Below, in pieces: positions 1 through 9,669 of a stretch of DNA of 23,752 nt (its first letter is position 1; each line of letters starts with the position of its first letter). Made by a program: the position numbers and the translations under genes. The notes beneath the pieces are model-generated. The model ran no database searches and was not told where the DNA came from. It saw only the letters and a list, made by a program, of their open reading frames with translations. The stretch is taken from NCBI GenBank assembly GCA_036268995.1, contig DATATB010000147.1, positions 1-23,752 on the forward strand, given 5' to 3'. The DNA is from DATATB01 sp036268995. GTDB lineage: Bacteria > Planctomycetota > Planctomycetia > Pirellulales > PNKZ01.

Positions 1-121
1 TGCATGCATGCACGCGTGGCGGGGGCTGCGATTGACCCGCGCCGGGCGGATTGCTACAAGCACGCGGCCAAAACAGCGTCTTTTTCTGACGCTGGCGGCT
101 TCGGCGCAACGCAAAAACTGC

Positions 122-1510
<1,389 letters not shown>

Positions 1511-1536
1511 GCGCGGCACCGCATACATCCACTTCC

Positions 1537-1557
1537 GCCGAAAAGCTTCATTTCGGC
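1537..1557. other. Inverted repeat after the sugar transferase gene
   Basis: GCCGAAA and TTTCGGC form a perfect 7-bp stem around a 7-nt loop, 27 bp after the transferase stop. No T tract follows, so it is not a standard intrinsic terminator. It overlaps the expected -35 zone of the next gene, so it could be a weak terminator, an operator or chance. Confidence 0.3.
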
Positions 1558-1572
1558 CGCCGGCTCGGCTAC

Positions 1573-1578
1573 GATAAT
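1573..1578 (+). promoter_or_regulatory. Possible -10 box for the DUF1501 gene
   Basis: GATAAT matches the sigma-70 -10 consensus at five of six positions and lies 47 nt before the ATG at 1626. The best upstream -35 partner (TTTCGG at 1551, 16-nt spacing) is poor, so this is tentative. Confidence 0.3.
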
Positions 1579-1625
1579 GCTGCGAGCTGACTTTGCTATT
1601 CGAACCACCATGAGGGCGTCCGGCG

Positions 1626-3116
1626 ATGCTTCGCGTCCTGGGCTCAAAGCGGCAACTGTGCGACGGCCTTTCGCGCCGCGACTTGCTGCATGCCGGCGGC
1701 GCGGGGCTGCTGGGGCTGGGCCTCGGCGATCTGTGGCGGTTGCGGGCCGCAGCGGCCGCCCAGCCGCAAGGCGGCTCGTTGGGCCGGGCCAAGGCTTGCA
1801 TCATTCTGTATCTATACGGCGCGCCCAGCCAGCTCGAGCTTTTTGATCCCAAGCCCGACGCTCCGGCCGAAATCCGCGGTGAGCTGGGCACGATCGACAC
1901 GGCCGTGCCCGGCCTGCGCATCTGCGAGCATTTGCCGCACCTGGCCCGCGTGCTGGATCGGGCCACCGTCGTGCGTTCGATGACGCATCCCTTCAACATT
2001 CATTCGGCCGCTTACACGCTCACCGGCGTACCGCAGGTGGACGTGCCGATGGAGTTGAACCCGGCCGACCGCCGGCATTGGCCTTACATCGGTTCGGTGC
2101 TCGATTTTCTGGCCGAAGGCCGCCATGCGCCGCAGCCGCCGGTGCCGCGGTCGATCGGCATGCCCTTTCAATTCAGCAGCCGGGCCAAGGAGTTCGCCCG
2201 TGGCGGGCCGTATGGCGGCTTCCTGGGCAGCAAGTACGACCCGGTCTGGACCGAATTCGAAGGCCAGGCCACGCGGTCGGTCGCGCGTTGGCGCGGCAAC
2301 GTCGATAACGACGTGGCCGACCCGTACCTGGGCATTTCGGCCGACAGCCGGTTCGTGCTCTCGCCGGCCGCCCAGCTTCCGCCCGAGATCACGCTCGATC
2401 GATTGAATCAGCGGCGGTCGCTACTGGCGCAATTCGACGATCAGCGGCGCGACTTGAGCCGCACGCCGGGCGTCGAGACGCATACGCGTTTTCAGCAGAT
2501 GGCCTTTTCGCTGATGGCGTCGCCCGACATGCGCTCGGCGCTCGATCTGCGTCGCGAGGATCAGGCCCTGCGCGAGCGCTACGGCATGACGCTGTTTGGC
2601 CAGGCGACGCTGGCCGCGCGGCGGCTGGTCGAAGCCGGCTCGCAACTCGTGACCGTCTTCTGGGACGAGTACGGCACGGCCAACAGCGCCTGGGATACCC
2701 ATTTCGATCATTACCCGCGTTTGAAGGACGAACTGCTGCCGGGCCTCGATCGGGCCTTGTCGACGCTCATCCTGGATCTCGAAGCGCGCGGCCTGCTGGA
2801 CTCGACGCTCGTGGCCTGCATCAGCGAGCATGGCCGCACGCCGCTCTTGCAGAATGTCCGCGGCGGCGGACGCGGCCACTGGTCGCGGGCCTACTGCGGC
2901 ATGTTCGCCGGCGGCGGCGTCCACGCGGGCCAGGTGATTGGCCGCTCGGACCGGCACGCGGCCGACGTGGTCGACCGACCCGTTTCGCCCAAGGACATTC
3001 TTTCGACCGCATATCATCTGCTCGGCGTTCCGCCCGACACCATGCTGCACGATCGCCTCGGCCGGCCCTTGCCCCTGGTCGCCGACGGCAAGCTCGTGAG
3101 TGAAATGATCGGCTGA
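1626..3116 (+). CDS. Tat-exported DUF1501 domain protein
   Basis: A 496-residue protein of the DUF1501 family, which is related to the alkaline phosphatase/sulfatase fold and is very abundant in Planctomycetota; its substrate is not established. The N-terminus shows a twin-arginine signal, SRRDLLHAGG with Arg17-Arg18, followed by a glycine/leucine-rich h-region and AAAAA, so export by Tat is likely. Family landmarks are IILYLYGAPSQLELFDPKP near the start of the mature protein, AWDTHFDHYPRLKDELLPG, LDRALSTLILDLEARGLL, and a C-terminal SEHGRTP (usually EFGRTP in relatives) with GRGHWSRAY. DUF1501 genes often sit beside a DUF1549/DUF1553 cytochrome-type partner. None is present here, so it appears to be a stand-alone copy. 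The ATG at 1626 is chosen because it immediately precedes the Tat signal. Confidence 0.92.
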   Translation: MLRVLGSKRQLCDGLSRRDLLHAGGAGLLGLGLGDLWRLRAAAAAQPQGGSLGRAKACIILYLYGAPSQLELFDPKPDAPAEIRGELGTIDTAVPGLRICEHLPHLARVLDRATVVRSMTHPFNIHSAAYTLTGVPQVDVPMELNPADRRHWPYIGSVLDFLAEGRHAPQPPVPRSIGMPFQFSSRAKEFARGGPYGGFLGSKYDPVWTEFEGQATRSVARWRGNVDNDVADPYLGISADSRFVLSPAAQLPPEITLDRLNQRRSLLAQFDDQRRDLSRTPGVETHTRFQQMAFSLMASPDMRSALDLRREDQALRERYGMTLFGQATLAARRLVEAGSQLVTVFWDEYGTANSAWDTHFDHYPRLKDELLPGLDRALSTLILDLEARGLLDSTLVACISEHGRTPLLQNVRGGGRGHWSRAYCGMFAGGGVHAGQVIGRSDRHAADVVDRPVSPKDILSTAYHLLGVPPDTMLHDRLGRPLPLVADGKLVSEMIG

Positions 3117-3120
3117 CGTT

Positions 3121-3145
3121 TGTCAGTTGTCAGTAGTCAGTTGTC
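3121..3145. repeat. Short degenerate tandem repeat of GTCAGTT type
   Basis: Directly after the DUF1501 stop, the heptamer-like unit GTCAGTT/GTCAGTA is repeated about three times (TGTCAGTTGTCAGTAGTCAG, then TTGTC). It resembles short tandem heptad repeats seen in intergenic DNA of several large bacterial genomes. No function can be inferred. Confidence 0.55.
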
Positions 3146-3250
3146 TGCCCCCCTGCCGGGCGCTGGCCCTTTCCTGCTAAACTACCGGCTTTCGCGGCGC
3201 TGATTGTTCGGCGGCGCGGGTGTCATGGTTTAGTCGGGGATCGAAACGGC

Positions 3251-3799
3251 ATGAGCAGGCTGGGAACCGCACTACGCAGTTTTTTTCGCGTGCTGATGGA
3301 TGTCGAGCTCGCCGGACAAGTCGCCCGCGTGCTCGCCGGCGAACGCTTGCTGGATAAACCGGCGGCAGCGGCGGAAAAACCTTCGTCACCGTCCAAGCCG
3401 GTGCCGGCCAAGCCGGTCCGTAGCGAAGCCGTGAGCCTGCTGGCCGCTTTGCAGCGCGAGGGGCGGCTAGTGGATTTTCTGCAAGAGCCGATCGCTGCCT
3501 ACAGCGACGCGCAAATCGGCGCGGCGGTGCGCGACGTGCATCGCCAGTGCCAGGGCGTCCTGGAGCGGATGTTCGCCTTGCAGCCGGTGGTCGAGGCCGC
3601 CGAAGGCTCGCCGGTGAGCGTGCCGGCCGGACCCGGTGCGGCACGATTCAAGCTGGTGGGCAACGTCACGGGCGAGCCGCCATTCCAAGGCAAGCTGTGC
3701 CATCATGGCTGGCTGGCCACCCGCTGCGAGTTGCCCGAGTGGACCGGCGGCGCTGAGGCGGCAAAGGTTGTGGCGCCGGCGGAAGTGGAGATCGGGTAA
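3251..3799 (+). CDS. DUF2760 domain protein, partner of the Hsp70 pair
   Basis: A 182-residue protein that I recognise as DUF2760 from its C-terminal half: LLAALQREGRLVDFLQEP, YSDAQIGAAVRDVHRQC, a short linker, then GNVTGEPPFQGKLCHHGW and LATRCELPEW. The N-terminus (LGTALRSFFRVLMDVELAG) is an amphipathic or weakly hydrophobic helix, followed by an Ala/Pro/Lys-rich linker at about residues 36-58. Its biochemical function is unknown. Genes of this family are found upstream of Hsp70-like genes, and here it precedes two of them on the same strand, about 115 bp away, so a role as a co-chaperone or adaptor is a reasonable inference. Two closely spaced histidines and two cysteines (CHH and RCE) could bind metal, but this is speculative. 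The ATG at 3251 is the natural start, with only a weak purine-rich stretch upstream. Confidence 0.8.
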   Translation: MSRLGTALRSFFRVLMDVELAGQVARVLAGERLLDKPAAAAEKPSSPSKPVPAKPVRSEAVSLLAALQREGRLVDFLQEPIAAYSDAQIGAAVRDVHRQCQGVLERMFALQPVVEAAEGSPVSVPAGPGAARFKLVGNVTGEPPFQGKLCHHGWLATRCELPEWTGGAEAAKVVAPAEVEIG

Positions 3800-3832
3800 G
3801 GGAGAGCGGTGAGAGGTCGTCCCCTCACCTAA

Positions 3833-3851
3833 CCTCTCCCGGAGGGAGAGG
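3833..3851. repeat. Small hairpin in the leader of the first Hsp70 gene
   Basis: CCTCTCCC and GGGAGAGG form a perfect 8-bp stem with a 3-nt loop (GGA) between the DUF2760 and Hsp70 genes. No T run follows. It may be a weak attenuator or a dispersed intergenic repeat. Confidence 0.5.
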
Positions 3852-3906
3852 GATTACGAAGAGAGACGACAGTCCTCTCGCGTGGGAGAGGGATTACGAA
3901 GAGAGA
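3844..3906 (+). repeat. Two 23-bp direct repeats just upstream of the first Hsp70 gene
   Basis: A 23-bp sequence (GGGAGAGGGATTACGAAGAG followed by AGA) occurs identically at 3844-3866 and 3884-3906, separated by 17 bp. The second copy ends 7 bp before the ATG at 3914, so its purine-rich end supplies the ribosome-binding region. The first copy also forms the 3' arm of the small hairpin, so alternative pairing could affect access to the start. Confidence 0.75.
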
Positions 3907-3913
3907 ATTGAAG

Positions 3914-5719
3914 ATGACCGCGCGGTATGTGATCGGAATCGACCTGGGCACGACCAATAGCGTGCTGGCCTACGTGCCGCTGGACGTGGAAGGGGCACGC
4001 GTCGAGATCCTGCCGATTCCGCAGCTCGTGGCCGCCTCGACGGTCGAAGCCCGCAATGTGCTGCCGTCGTTCCTGTACTTGGGCACCGAGCAAGACCGGG
4101 CCGGCGGCACCTTGAGTTTACCGTGGCAGAAGAAGTGCGCCGACGCGGTGGGCGAGTTGGCGCGGCGGCAAGCGGCCGAAGTGCCGACGCGCACCGTGGC
4201 GGCCGCCAAGAGCTGGCTGGCCCACAGCCGCGTGGACCGGCGGCAGCCAATTCTGCCATTCAATGCACCGGCGGAAGTGGCCAAAGTCTCACCGGTCGAA
4301 GCTTCGCGCCGCTATTTGCAACATCTGGCCGAGGCCTGGCAAGCCGCGTTTCCCGATGCGCCGATTGGCGAGCAGCACGTCGTACTGACCGTGCCGGCCT
4401 CGTTCGATGCCAGCGCCCGCGAGTTGACGCGCGAAGCCGCCATTGCGGCCGGCCTTTCCGAGTCGGTAGTGCTGCTCGAGGAACCGCAAGCGGCCGTGTA
4501 CGCCTGGCTGGCCGATCAGGGCGAAGCGTGGCGGCGCGAGCTGAAGGTGGGCGACACATTGCTGGTGTGCGACGTCGGCGGCGGCACGAGCGACTTCACC
4601 TTGATCGGTGTCACCGAAGAACACGGCGAGCTGATGCTGCGGCGGCTGGCCGTCGGCAATCATATTCTCGTCGGCGGCGACAACATGGATCTGGCGCTGG
4701 CCCATTCGATGGCCGCCGTGTTCGCGGGCAAAGGCGTGCAGCTCGATCCCTGGCAATCGGTAGCGCTGTGGCACAGTTGCCGGGCTGCCAAAGAGACCTT
4801 GCTGACTGCCGACGGGCCGAAAAAACATCCGGTCGCCGTGTTGGGCCGCGGCAGCAAGCTCATCGGCGGCACGGTGTCGGCCGATTTGGATCGCAAAGCA
4901 GCCGCCACGCTCTTGGCCGATGGATTTTTTCCGGCCTGCGACATCACCGACAAGCCGGCAAAGAACCGCGCCAGCGGTTTTCGCGAAATCGGCCTGCCGT
5001 TCGAGACCGACGCGGCCGTCACGCGGCACCTGGCGGCGTTTCTTGCTGCGCAAGGCGATGCCGAGCAAGGGCCGGCGCGGCCCACGCACGTGCTGCTCAA
5101 CGGCGGCGTGTTCAAAGCCGATCTGCTGCGCGAGCGGCTGTTCGAAGTGCTCGGCGGCTGGTTTCCCGGCAAGCTGGCCCCGCGTTCGCTGGCCGGCAAT
5201 CACGATCTGGATCTGGCCGTGGCCCGCGGCGCGGCGTACTACGGCGCGGCCAAGCATGGTAAAGGCGTGCGCATCCGTGGCGGCACGGCCCGCAGTTATT
5301 ACGTCGGCATCGAAACGGCCGGCCTGGCCATCCCCGGCGCTCAGCGGCCGCTACGGGCGTTGTGCGTCGTGCCCTTCGGCATGGAAGAAGGGACCGAAAC
5401 CGACGTACCGGGCGACGAGATTGGCCTGGTCGTGGGCGAGCCGGCCGTGTTTCGCTTCTTCAGCTCGCTGGTGCGCAAGCAGGACGTGCCGGGGCAATTG
5501 ATCGCGGCTTGGAGCGAGGACGAAATCGTCGAGACCGACTCGCTTGAAGCCAGCTTGCCGCCGGCCGAAGAATTGCAAGATCAGTACGTGCCGGTCCGCT
5601 TCCATTCGACGATCACGGAGCTGGGCGTGTTCGAGCTGTGGTGCGTGAGCACGGTGTCGGCCCATCGGTGGAAACTTGAATTCAGCGTGCGTGAAGACGC
5701 CGAGGCGCAGCCCGCGTGA
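3914..5719 (+). CDS. Hsp70 family protein (YegD-like), first of a tandem pair
   Basis: An actin-fold ATPase chaperone of the divergent YegD-like Hsp70 branch, 601 residues from ATG 3914. Phosphate-1 motif GIDLGTTNS is at residues 8-16, KSWLAH in the catalytic lysine region, phosphate-2 motif CDVGGGTSDF around Asp220, and an adenosine-type motif LLNGGVF around Asn396. The C-terminal region after about residue 500 is short and beta-rich (VRFHSTITELGVFELWCVS), much smaller than the DnaK substrate-binding domain plus lid. It has no acidic EEVD-like tail. A TTG at 3908 could start two codons earlier; the ATG is preferred with AGAGAGAA upstream. The stop overlaps the GTG start of the next Hsp70 by 4 bp, implying translational coupling. 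No DnaJ or GrpE gene is nearby. Likely cytoplasmic; client unknown. Confidence 0.93.
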   Translation: MTARYVIGIDLGTTNSVLAYVPLDVEGARVEILPIPQLVAASTVEARNVLPSFLYLGTEQDRAGGTLSLPWQKKCADAVGELARRQAAEVPTRTVAAAKSWLAHSRVDRRQPILPFNAPAEVAKVSPVEASRRYLQHLAEAWQAAFPDAPIGEQHVVLTVPASFDASARELTREAAIAAGLSESVVLLEEPQAAVYAWLADQGEAWRRELKVGDTLLVCDVGGGTSDFTLIGVTEEHGELMLRRLAVGNHILVGGDNMDLALAHSMAAVFAGKGVQLDPWQSVALWHSCRAAKETLLTADGPKKHPVAVLGRGSKLIGGTVSADLDRKAAATLLADGFFPACDITDKPAKNRASGFREIGLPFETDAAVTRHLAAFLAAQGDAEQGPARPTHVLLNGGVFKADLLRERLFEVLGGWFPGKLAPRSLAGNHDLDLAVARGAAYYGAAKHGKGVRIRGGTARSYYVGIETAGLAIPGAQRPLRALCVVPFGMEEGTETDVPGDEIGLVVGEPAVFRFFSSLVRKQDVPGQLIAAWSEDEIVETDSLEASLPPAEELQDQYVPVRFHSTITELGVFELWCVSTVSAHRWKLEFSVREDAEAQPA

Positions 5720-8532
5720 GCCTTGCCGCAGACAGGCCCGCCAGTCGCTATGTGGTCGGCATCGACCTGGGGACCACGAACTCGGCCTTGGCCTATGTCG
5801 ACACTCGCGCCGAAGATTGGCGCGTGAGCGATTTTGCCGTGCCGCAGTTGGTGGCTGCCGGCGTGGTCGAAGCCCGGCAAACGCTGCCGTCGTTTCATTA
5901 TCAGCGTGCCAGCGGCGAGTTTGCCGCCGGCGCGCTGCGGCTGCCTTGGAGCGGCAAAGACGATCCGGAAGATGCCGTGGGGCTGTTTGCCCGCGAGCAT
6001 GGGGCGCGCGTGCCGGGGCGGCTCATCACTTCGGCCAAGAGCTGGCTCTGCCACCCGGGCGTCGACCGGCTGGCCGAGCTGTTGCCATGGCACGGAGCGG
6101 TCGACGCGCGAAGGATGTCGCCCGTCGAGGCCAGCAGCCGCTACCTGGCCCATCTGCGAGCAGCCTGGAACCAGCGCCATCCGGACGAACCGCTCGAGGC
6201 GCAAGATGTGGTGCTCACGCTGCCGGCTTCGTTCGACGAAGTGGCCCGCGAGCTGACGATCAAAGCCGCGGCCGCCGCGGGCTTGCCGCGCGTGGTGCTG
6301 GTCGAAGAGCCCCAGGCGGCGTTCTATGCCTGGATCCACACGCAGGGCGATCGCTGGGAACAGGCCATCTCGCCGGGCCAGAAAATCCTGGTCTGCGACA
6401 TTGGCGGCGGCACGTCCGACTTCACGCTGATTCGCGCGACTCCCGCGGCCGGCGACAAAGTACAGTTCCAGCGCGTGGCCGTCGGCGAGCATCTGATCCT
6501 CGGGGGCGACAACCTCGACCTGGCGCTGGCGCACGACATCGAGCGGCGGCTGGCGACGGGCGGTCAGCTCGAGCCGCGGCAATGGGCCGTGCTGGTGCAG
6601 CAAGCCCGGCATGTCAAAGAAACGCTGCTGGCCGACGACGCTCCCGAGCGGCTGGTCGTGAGCATTCCCGCGACGGGCACACGGTTGATCGGCGGCGCGC
6701 TGCAAGCGGAAGTGACTCGCGACGAAGTGCGGCAATTGCTGGTCGAAGGCTTTTTGCCGGCGGTGCAGCTCTCCGACCGGCCCACGGCCCGCCGCTCGGG
6801 TTTTCAGGAGTTCGGATTGCCATATGCGGCCGATCCGGCCATCACGCGGTACCTGGCCGCGTTCTTGAGTGCGCATCGCGATACGAGCGAAAAAGTAGCC
6901 GATCACAATCCGGCTCGGCCCGACGTCGTGCTCTTCAACGGCGGCTTCTTTGCCTCGACGCTGCTCAAAGACCGACTGCTGGAAGTGCTCGGCTCGTGGT
7001 TCGGTGGATCGAAAGGCTGGCGGCCGCTGGTGTTGGCCAACGATCGGCTCGATCTGGCCGTGGCGCGCGGGGCGGCTTACTACGGCATGGTGCGCCGCGG
7101 AGTGGGTGTGCGGATTTCGGCCGCGCTGGCCCGATCGTACTTCATCGGTGTCGAAGCCGCGGACGGTTCGACATCGGCCGTGTGTCTGATGCCGGCGGGC
7201 GTCGAGGAGGGGCAAACCGTCCAGCTCGACGAGCGGCGATTCAAGCTGCTGGTGCGCCAACCGGTCGAGTTTCCGCTGTATGTGTCCAGCACGCTCGTGT
7301 CGGTGGCTGCCGGGCAATTGCTGGATTTCGATCCCGAGCAATTGACGCCGCTGCCGCCGATCCGCACGGTGCTGGACATCGGCAAGAAATCGGCCGGGGC
7401 CGAGGCGGTGGACGTCAGCCTGCGCGGCCGGCTTACTGAAATCGGCACGCTCGAATTATGGTGCGCCCAGAGCGACGGCCCGCGCACCTGGCGGCTGGAG
7501 TTCGACGTGCGCGCCGCCACGCACACGGATATGACCGGGCACACCGGCCTGGGCGAGCGGCAAGGTATTGTCGAAACCCAGGTTGTCGAAGACTGCCGCC
7601 GCTTGATTGCCGGCACGTTTGGCAAAACGAGCAGTCAATCGGACAAGCCGGAAGGCCTGGCCAAACGCCTGGCCGAAGCCGCCGGCATGCCACGCTCGGA
7701 TTGGCCGCCGTCGCTGTTGCGGGCGTTGTGGGAATCGCTCGTCGAGCATGAAAGCGGCCGGCGCAAGAGCGAAACGCACGAAGCCCGCTGGCTGAACCTG
7801 CTGGGCTTTGGCTTGCGGCCGGGTTATGGAATGGCACTGGATGATTGGCGCGTGGCGCAAACGTGGCGGCTGCTGCAAGGCCGGCTGGTTCACGCCGGGC
7901 CGATGTGCCGAGCCGAATGGTGGATTCTCTGGCGGCGCATTGCCGGAGGATTGCCGGCCGGGCAGCAGCGGGCACTGGCCGAGCCGCTGCTGGGCGACTT
8001 GCGGGCAGCCCAACGCTCGCTGGCCAAAGGTCGCGGCTCGGAGCTGCGGCTAGGTTCGCACGAGGCGGCCGAGCTGTGGCGATTTCTCGGCTCGCTCGAA
8101 TGGCTCGCGCCGCAGGCCAAAGCCGAGTTGGGCACGATCGCCTTGGACCTGGCCGCGCGAGAGAAAACGGCCGCCGTCCGCAGCGCGGCGGTGTGGGCCG
8201 TCGGCCGCATCGGCTCGCGCTGCCCGATGTATGGGCCGCTGAACACAGTGCTCGCGGCCGACGTCGCCGCCGGTTGGATTGAGCGGCTGATGACCATGCG
8301 GCAACCGGCCGAGACCATGGGACTGGCCATCATGCAGTTGGCTCGCAAGACCGGTGACCGTTATCGCGATCTCGGTGGCGGGCTCCGCGACGAAGTGCTC
8401 GCCTGGCTCAAACTGCACGCAGCCCCGTCGCATTTTTTGGAACTGGTGCGCGAAGGGGGCGAACTGGCCGCCGACGAGCAAGGCCTGGTGTTCGGCGAAA
8501 GCCTGCCGCGCGGCTTGCGGCTGGTGCCTTAA
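5716..8532 (+). CDS. Hsp70 family protein with long DUF3731-type C-terminal extension
   Basis: A 938-residue second Hsp70, paralogous to its upstream neighbour. Phosphate-1 motif GIDLGTTNS is at residues 15-23, KSWLCH in the catalytic lysine region, phosphate-2 motif CDIGGGTSDF around Asp228, and LFNGGFF around Asn408. A short beta-rich segment ends with RGRLTEIGTLELWCAQ. From about residue 625 the protein continues as a mostly helical extension (WESLVEHESGRRKSETHEAR, RWLNLLGFGLRPGYGMALDD, AEWWILWRRIAGG) that I recognise as the DUF3731 type. It includes a HEAT-like stretch (AAVRSAAVWAVGRIG). The start is GTG 5716 inside GTGA, sharing bases with the previous stop, so the two chaperones are probably made together and may form a heteromer (inference). 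The extension replaces a classical substrate lid and may be the client- or partner-binding part. Confidence 0.9.
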   Translation: MSLAADRPASRYVVGIDLGTTNSALAYVDTRAEDWRVSDFAVPQLVAAGVVEARQTLPSFHYQRASGEFAAGALRLPWSGKDDPEDAVGLFAREHGARVPGRLITSAKSWLCHPGVDRLAELLPWHGAVDARRMSPVEASSRYLAHLRAAWNQRHPDEPLEAQDVVLTLPASFDEVARELTIKAAAAAGLPRVVLVEEPQAAFYAWIHTQGDRWEQAISPGQKILVCDIGGGTSDFTLIRATPAAGDKVQFQRVAVGEHLILGGDNLDLALAHDIERRLATGGQLEPRQWAVLVQQARHVKETLLADDAPERLVVSIPATGTRLIGGALQAEVTRDEVRQLLVEGFLPAVQLSDRPTARRSGFQEFGLPYAADPAITRYLAAFLSAHRDTSEKVADHNPARPDVVLFNGGFFASTLLKDRLLEVLGSWFGGSKGWRPLVLANDRLDLAVARGAAYYGMVRRGVGVRISAALARSYFIGVEAADGSTSAVCLMPAGVEEGQTVQLDERRFKLLVRQPVEFPLYVSSTLVSVAAGQLLDFDPEQLTPLPPIRTVLDIGKKSAGAEAVDVSLRGRLTEIGTLELWCAQSDGPRTWRLEFDVRAATHTDMTGHTGLGERQGIVETQVVEDCRRLIAGTFGKTSSQSDKPEGLAKRLAEAAGMPRSDWPPSLLRALWESLVEHESGRRKSETHEARWLNLLGFGLRPGYGMALDDWRVAQTWRLLQGRLVHAGPMCRAEWWILWRRIAGGLPAGQQRALAEPLLGDLRAAQRSLAKGRGSELRLGSHEAAELWRFLGSLEWLAPQAKAELGTIALDLAAREKTAAVRSAAVWAVGRIGSRCPMYGPLNTVLAADVAAGWIERLMTMRQPAETMGLAIMQLARKTGDRYRDLGGGLRDEVLAWLKLHAAPSHFLELVREGGELAADEQGLVFGESLPRGLRLVP

Positions 8533-8579
8533 GAATCGGCCATTGCTAGCTGGCCCGGCATTTGCTGTGGCGCCAGGGC

Positions 8580-9626
8580 ATGACCACACGCCGGCCCGCA
8601 ACTCGCAATCATCACCCTTCGACGCGTAAGCAATCGCGTCCGCCGAAAGCCGGGCGACCGAAGGCCAGGCGGCGGACCCCGCGTGGGCTCGAAATTCCCA
8701 GCGGCGAGCGGAACGCGACGCTCGAAATCGACGGCCGCCAGGTGGCTTTAACCAATCTCGACAAGCTGTTCTGGCCGGAGTTGGGCATCACCAAGGGCGA
8801 CTTGCTGCGCTACTACCTGGCCGTTTCGCCGGTGCTGCTGCCGCACTTGCTCGATCGGGCAATGGTCATGAAGCGCTATCCCAACGGCGCGGCCGGCGAA
8901 TTCTTCTTTATGAAGCGCGCACCGAGCCCCCGCCCCGATTGGATCGCGACGTGCTCGATCGAGCATGCATCGGGCAATACGATCGCGTTTCCAATCGTGC
9001 AGGATCTGGCGTCGCTGTTGTGGGTCATCAATCTGGGCTGCATCGACTTGAATCCCTGGTACGCGCGCTGCGACGACGTCGACCGGCCCGACTACCTGCA
9101 CTTTGATCTCGATCCGGTGGAAGGGGCCGATTTCGGGCGCGTGGCCGAGACGGCGATCGTGGTCCGCGATGCGCTCAAGCAGTTGAAGATGTCTTGCCTG
9201 GCCAAGACCACCGGCTCGCGTGGCATCCACGTGTACGTGCCAATCGTGCGCGGCCCGACGCAAAAACAAGTCTGGTCCTTTGCCAAACAGTTTGCCCAAG
9301 GACTCGAATCGCTGCACCCGCAACTGATCACGGCAGAATATCGCATCGCCAAGCGGCCCCGCGGGCGCGTGCTGGTGGATTACAACCAGAATGCCTGGGG
9401 ACGCACGTTGGCATCGGTGTATTCGGTCCGGCCCAAACCGCAAGCGCCGGTCTCGGCGCCGGTGAGCTGGGACGAGATCGAGCAGGGCATTGCCATCGAG
9501 GATTTCCGCATCGACAACATGCCCCAGCGGATTGCCGAGCTTGGCGACCTGTGGAAGCCGCTGTTGGCGGCGCGCGGCCGCGTACGCTTGGAAAACTTTT
9601 TGATCAAAACGGTCAAAACCAACTAG
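8580..9626 (+). CDS. Primase-polymerase of the LigD-Pol family (Prim-PolC-like)
   Basis: Archaeo-eukaryotic primase-fold polymerase that adds ribo- or deoxynucleotides in gap filling or end repair. The catalytic core reads HFDLDP with Asp176 and Asp178 as metal ligands, TTGSRGIHVYVP with the triphosphate-binding His, and VDYNQNAWGRTLASVYSVRP with the third acidic residue. TNLDKLFWPELGITKGDLL is the typical N-terminal family motif. Length is 348 residues, close to stand-alone Prim-PolC rather than a LigD domain fusion. The first 35 residues are rich in Arg, Lys and Pro, suggesting a disordered DNA-binding tail. ATG 8580 is chosen over TTG 8562. The ligase gene follows 43 bp downstream on the same strand, so the two probably form a repair operon. 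No Ku gene is visible, which leaves excision-repair gap filling at least as likely as end joining. Confidence 0.92.
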   Translation: MTTRRPATRNHHPSTRKQSRPPKAGRPKARRRTPRGLEIPSGERNATLEIDGRQVALTNLDKLFWPELGITKGDLLRYYLAVSPVLLPHLLDRAMVMKRYPNGAAGEFFFMKRAPSPRPDWIATCSIEHASGNTIAFPIVQDLASLLWVINLGCIDLNPWYARCDDVDRPDYLHFDLDPVEGADFGRVAETAIVVRDALKQLKMSCLAKTTGSRGIHVYVPIVRGPTQKQVWSFAKQFAQGLESLHPQLITAEYRIAKRPRGRVLVDYNQNAWGRTLASVYSVRPKPQAPVSAPVSWDEIEQGIAIEDFRIDNMPQRIAELGDLWKPLLAARGRVRLENFLIKTVKTN

Positions 9627-9669
9627 CCGGCCCATTCATGGGCCGTTCGCTCCCCGGTGAACGATCGCC

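Noticed and set aside
3844..3906. CRISPR array
   Set aside because: Only two 23-bp copies with one 17-bp spacer, no further units and no cas genes.
5581..7341. A 586-codon open frame antisense to the two Hsp70 genes
   Set aside because: Long antisense frames are expected in GC-rich coding DNA; the translation is rich in His, Arg and Gln with no domain, and the plus-strand Hsp70 motifs are unambiguous.
5676..7439. A 587-codon alternative plus-strand frame inside the second Hsp70 gene
   Set aside because: Arg/Ala/Gly-rich shadow translation without motifs, fully overlapping a well-supported chaperone gene.
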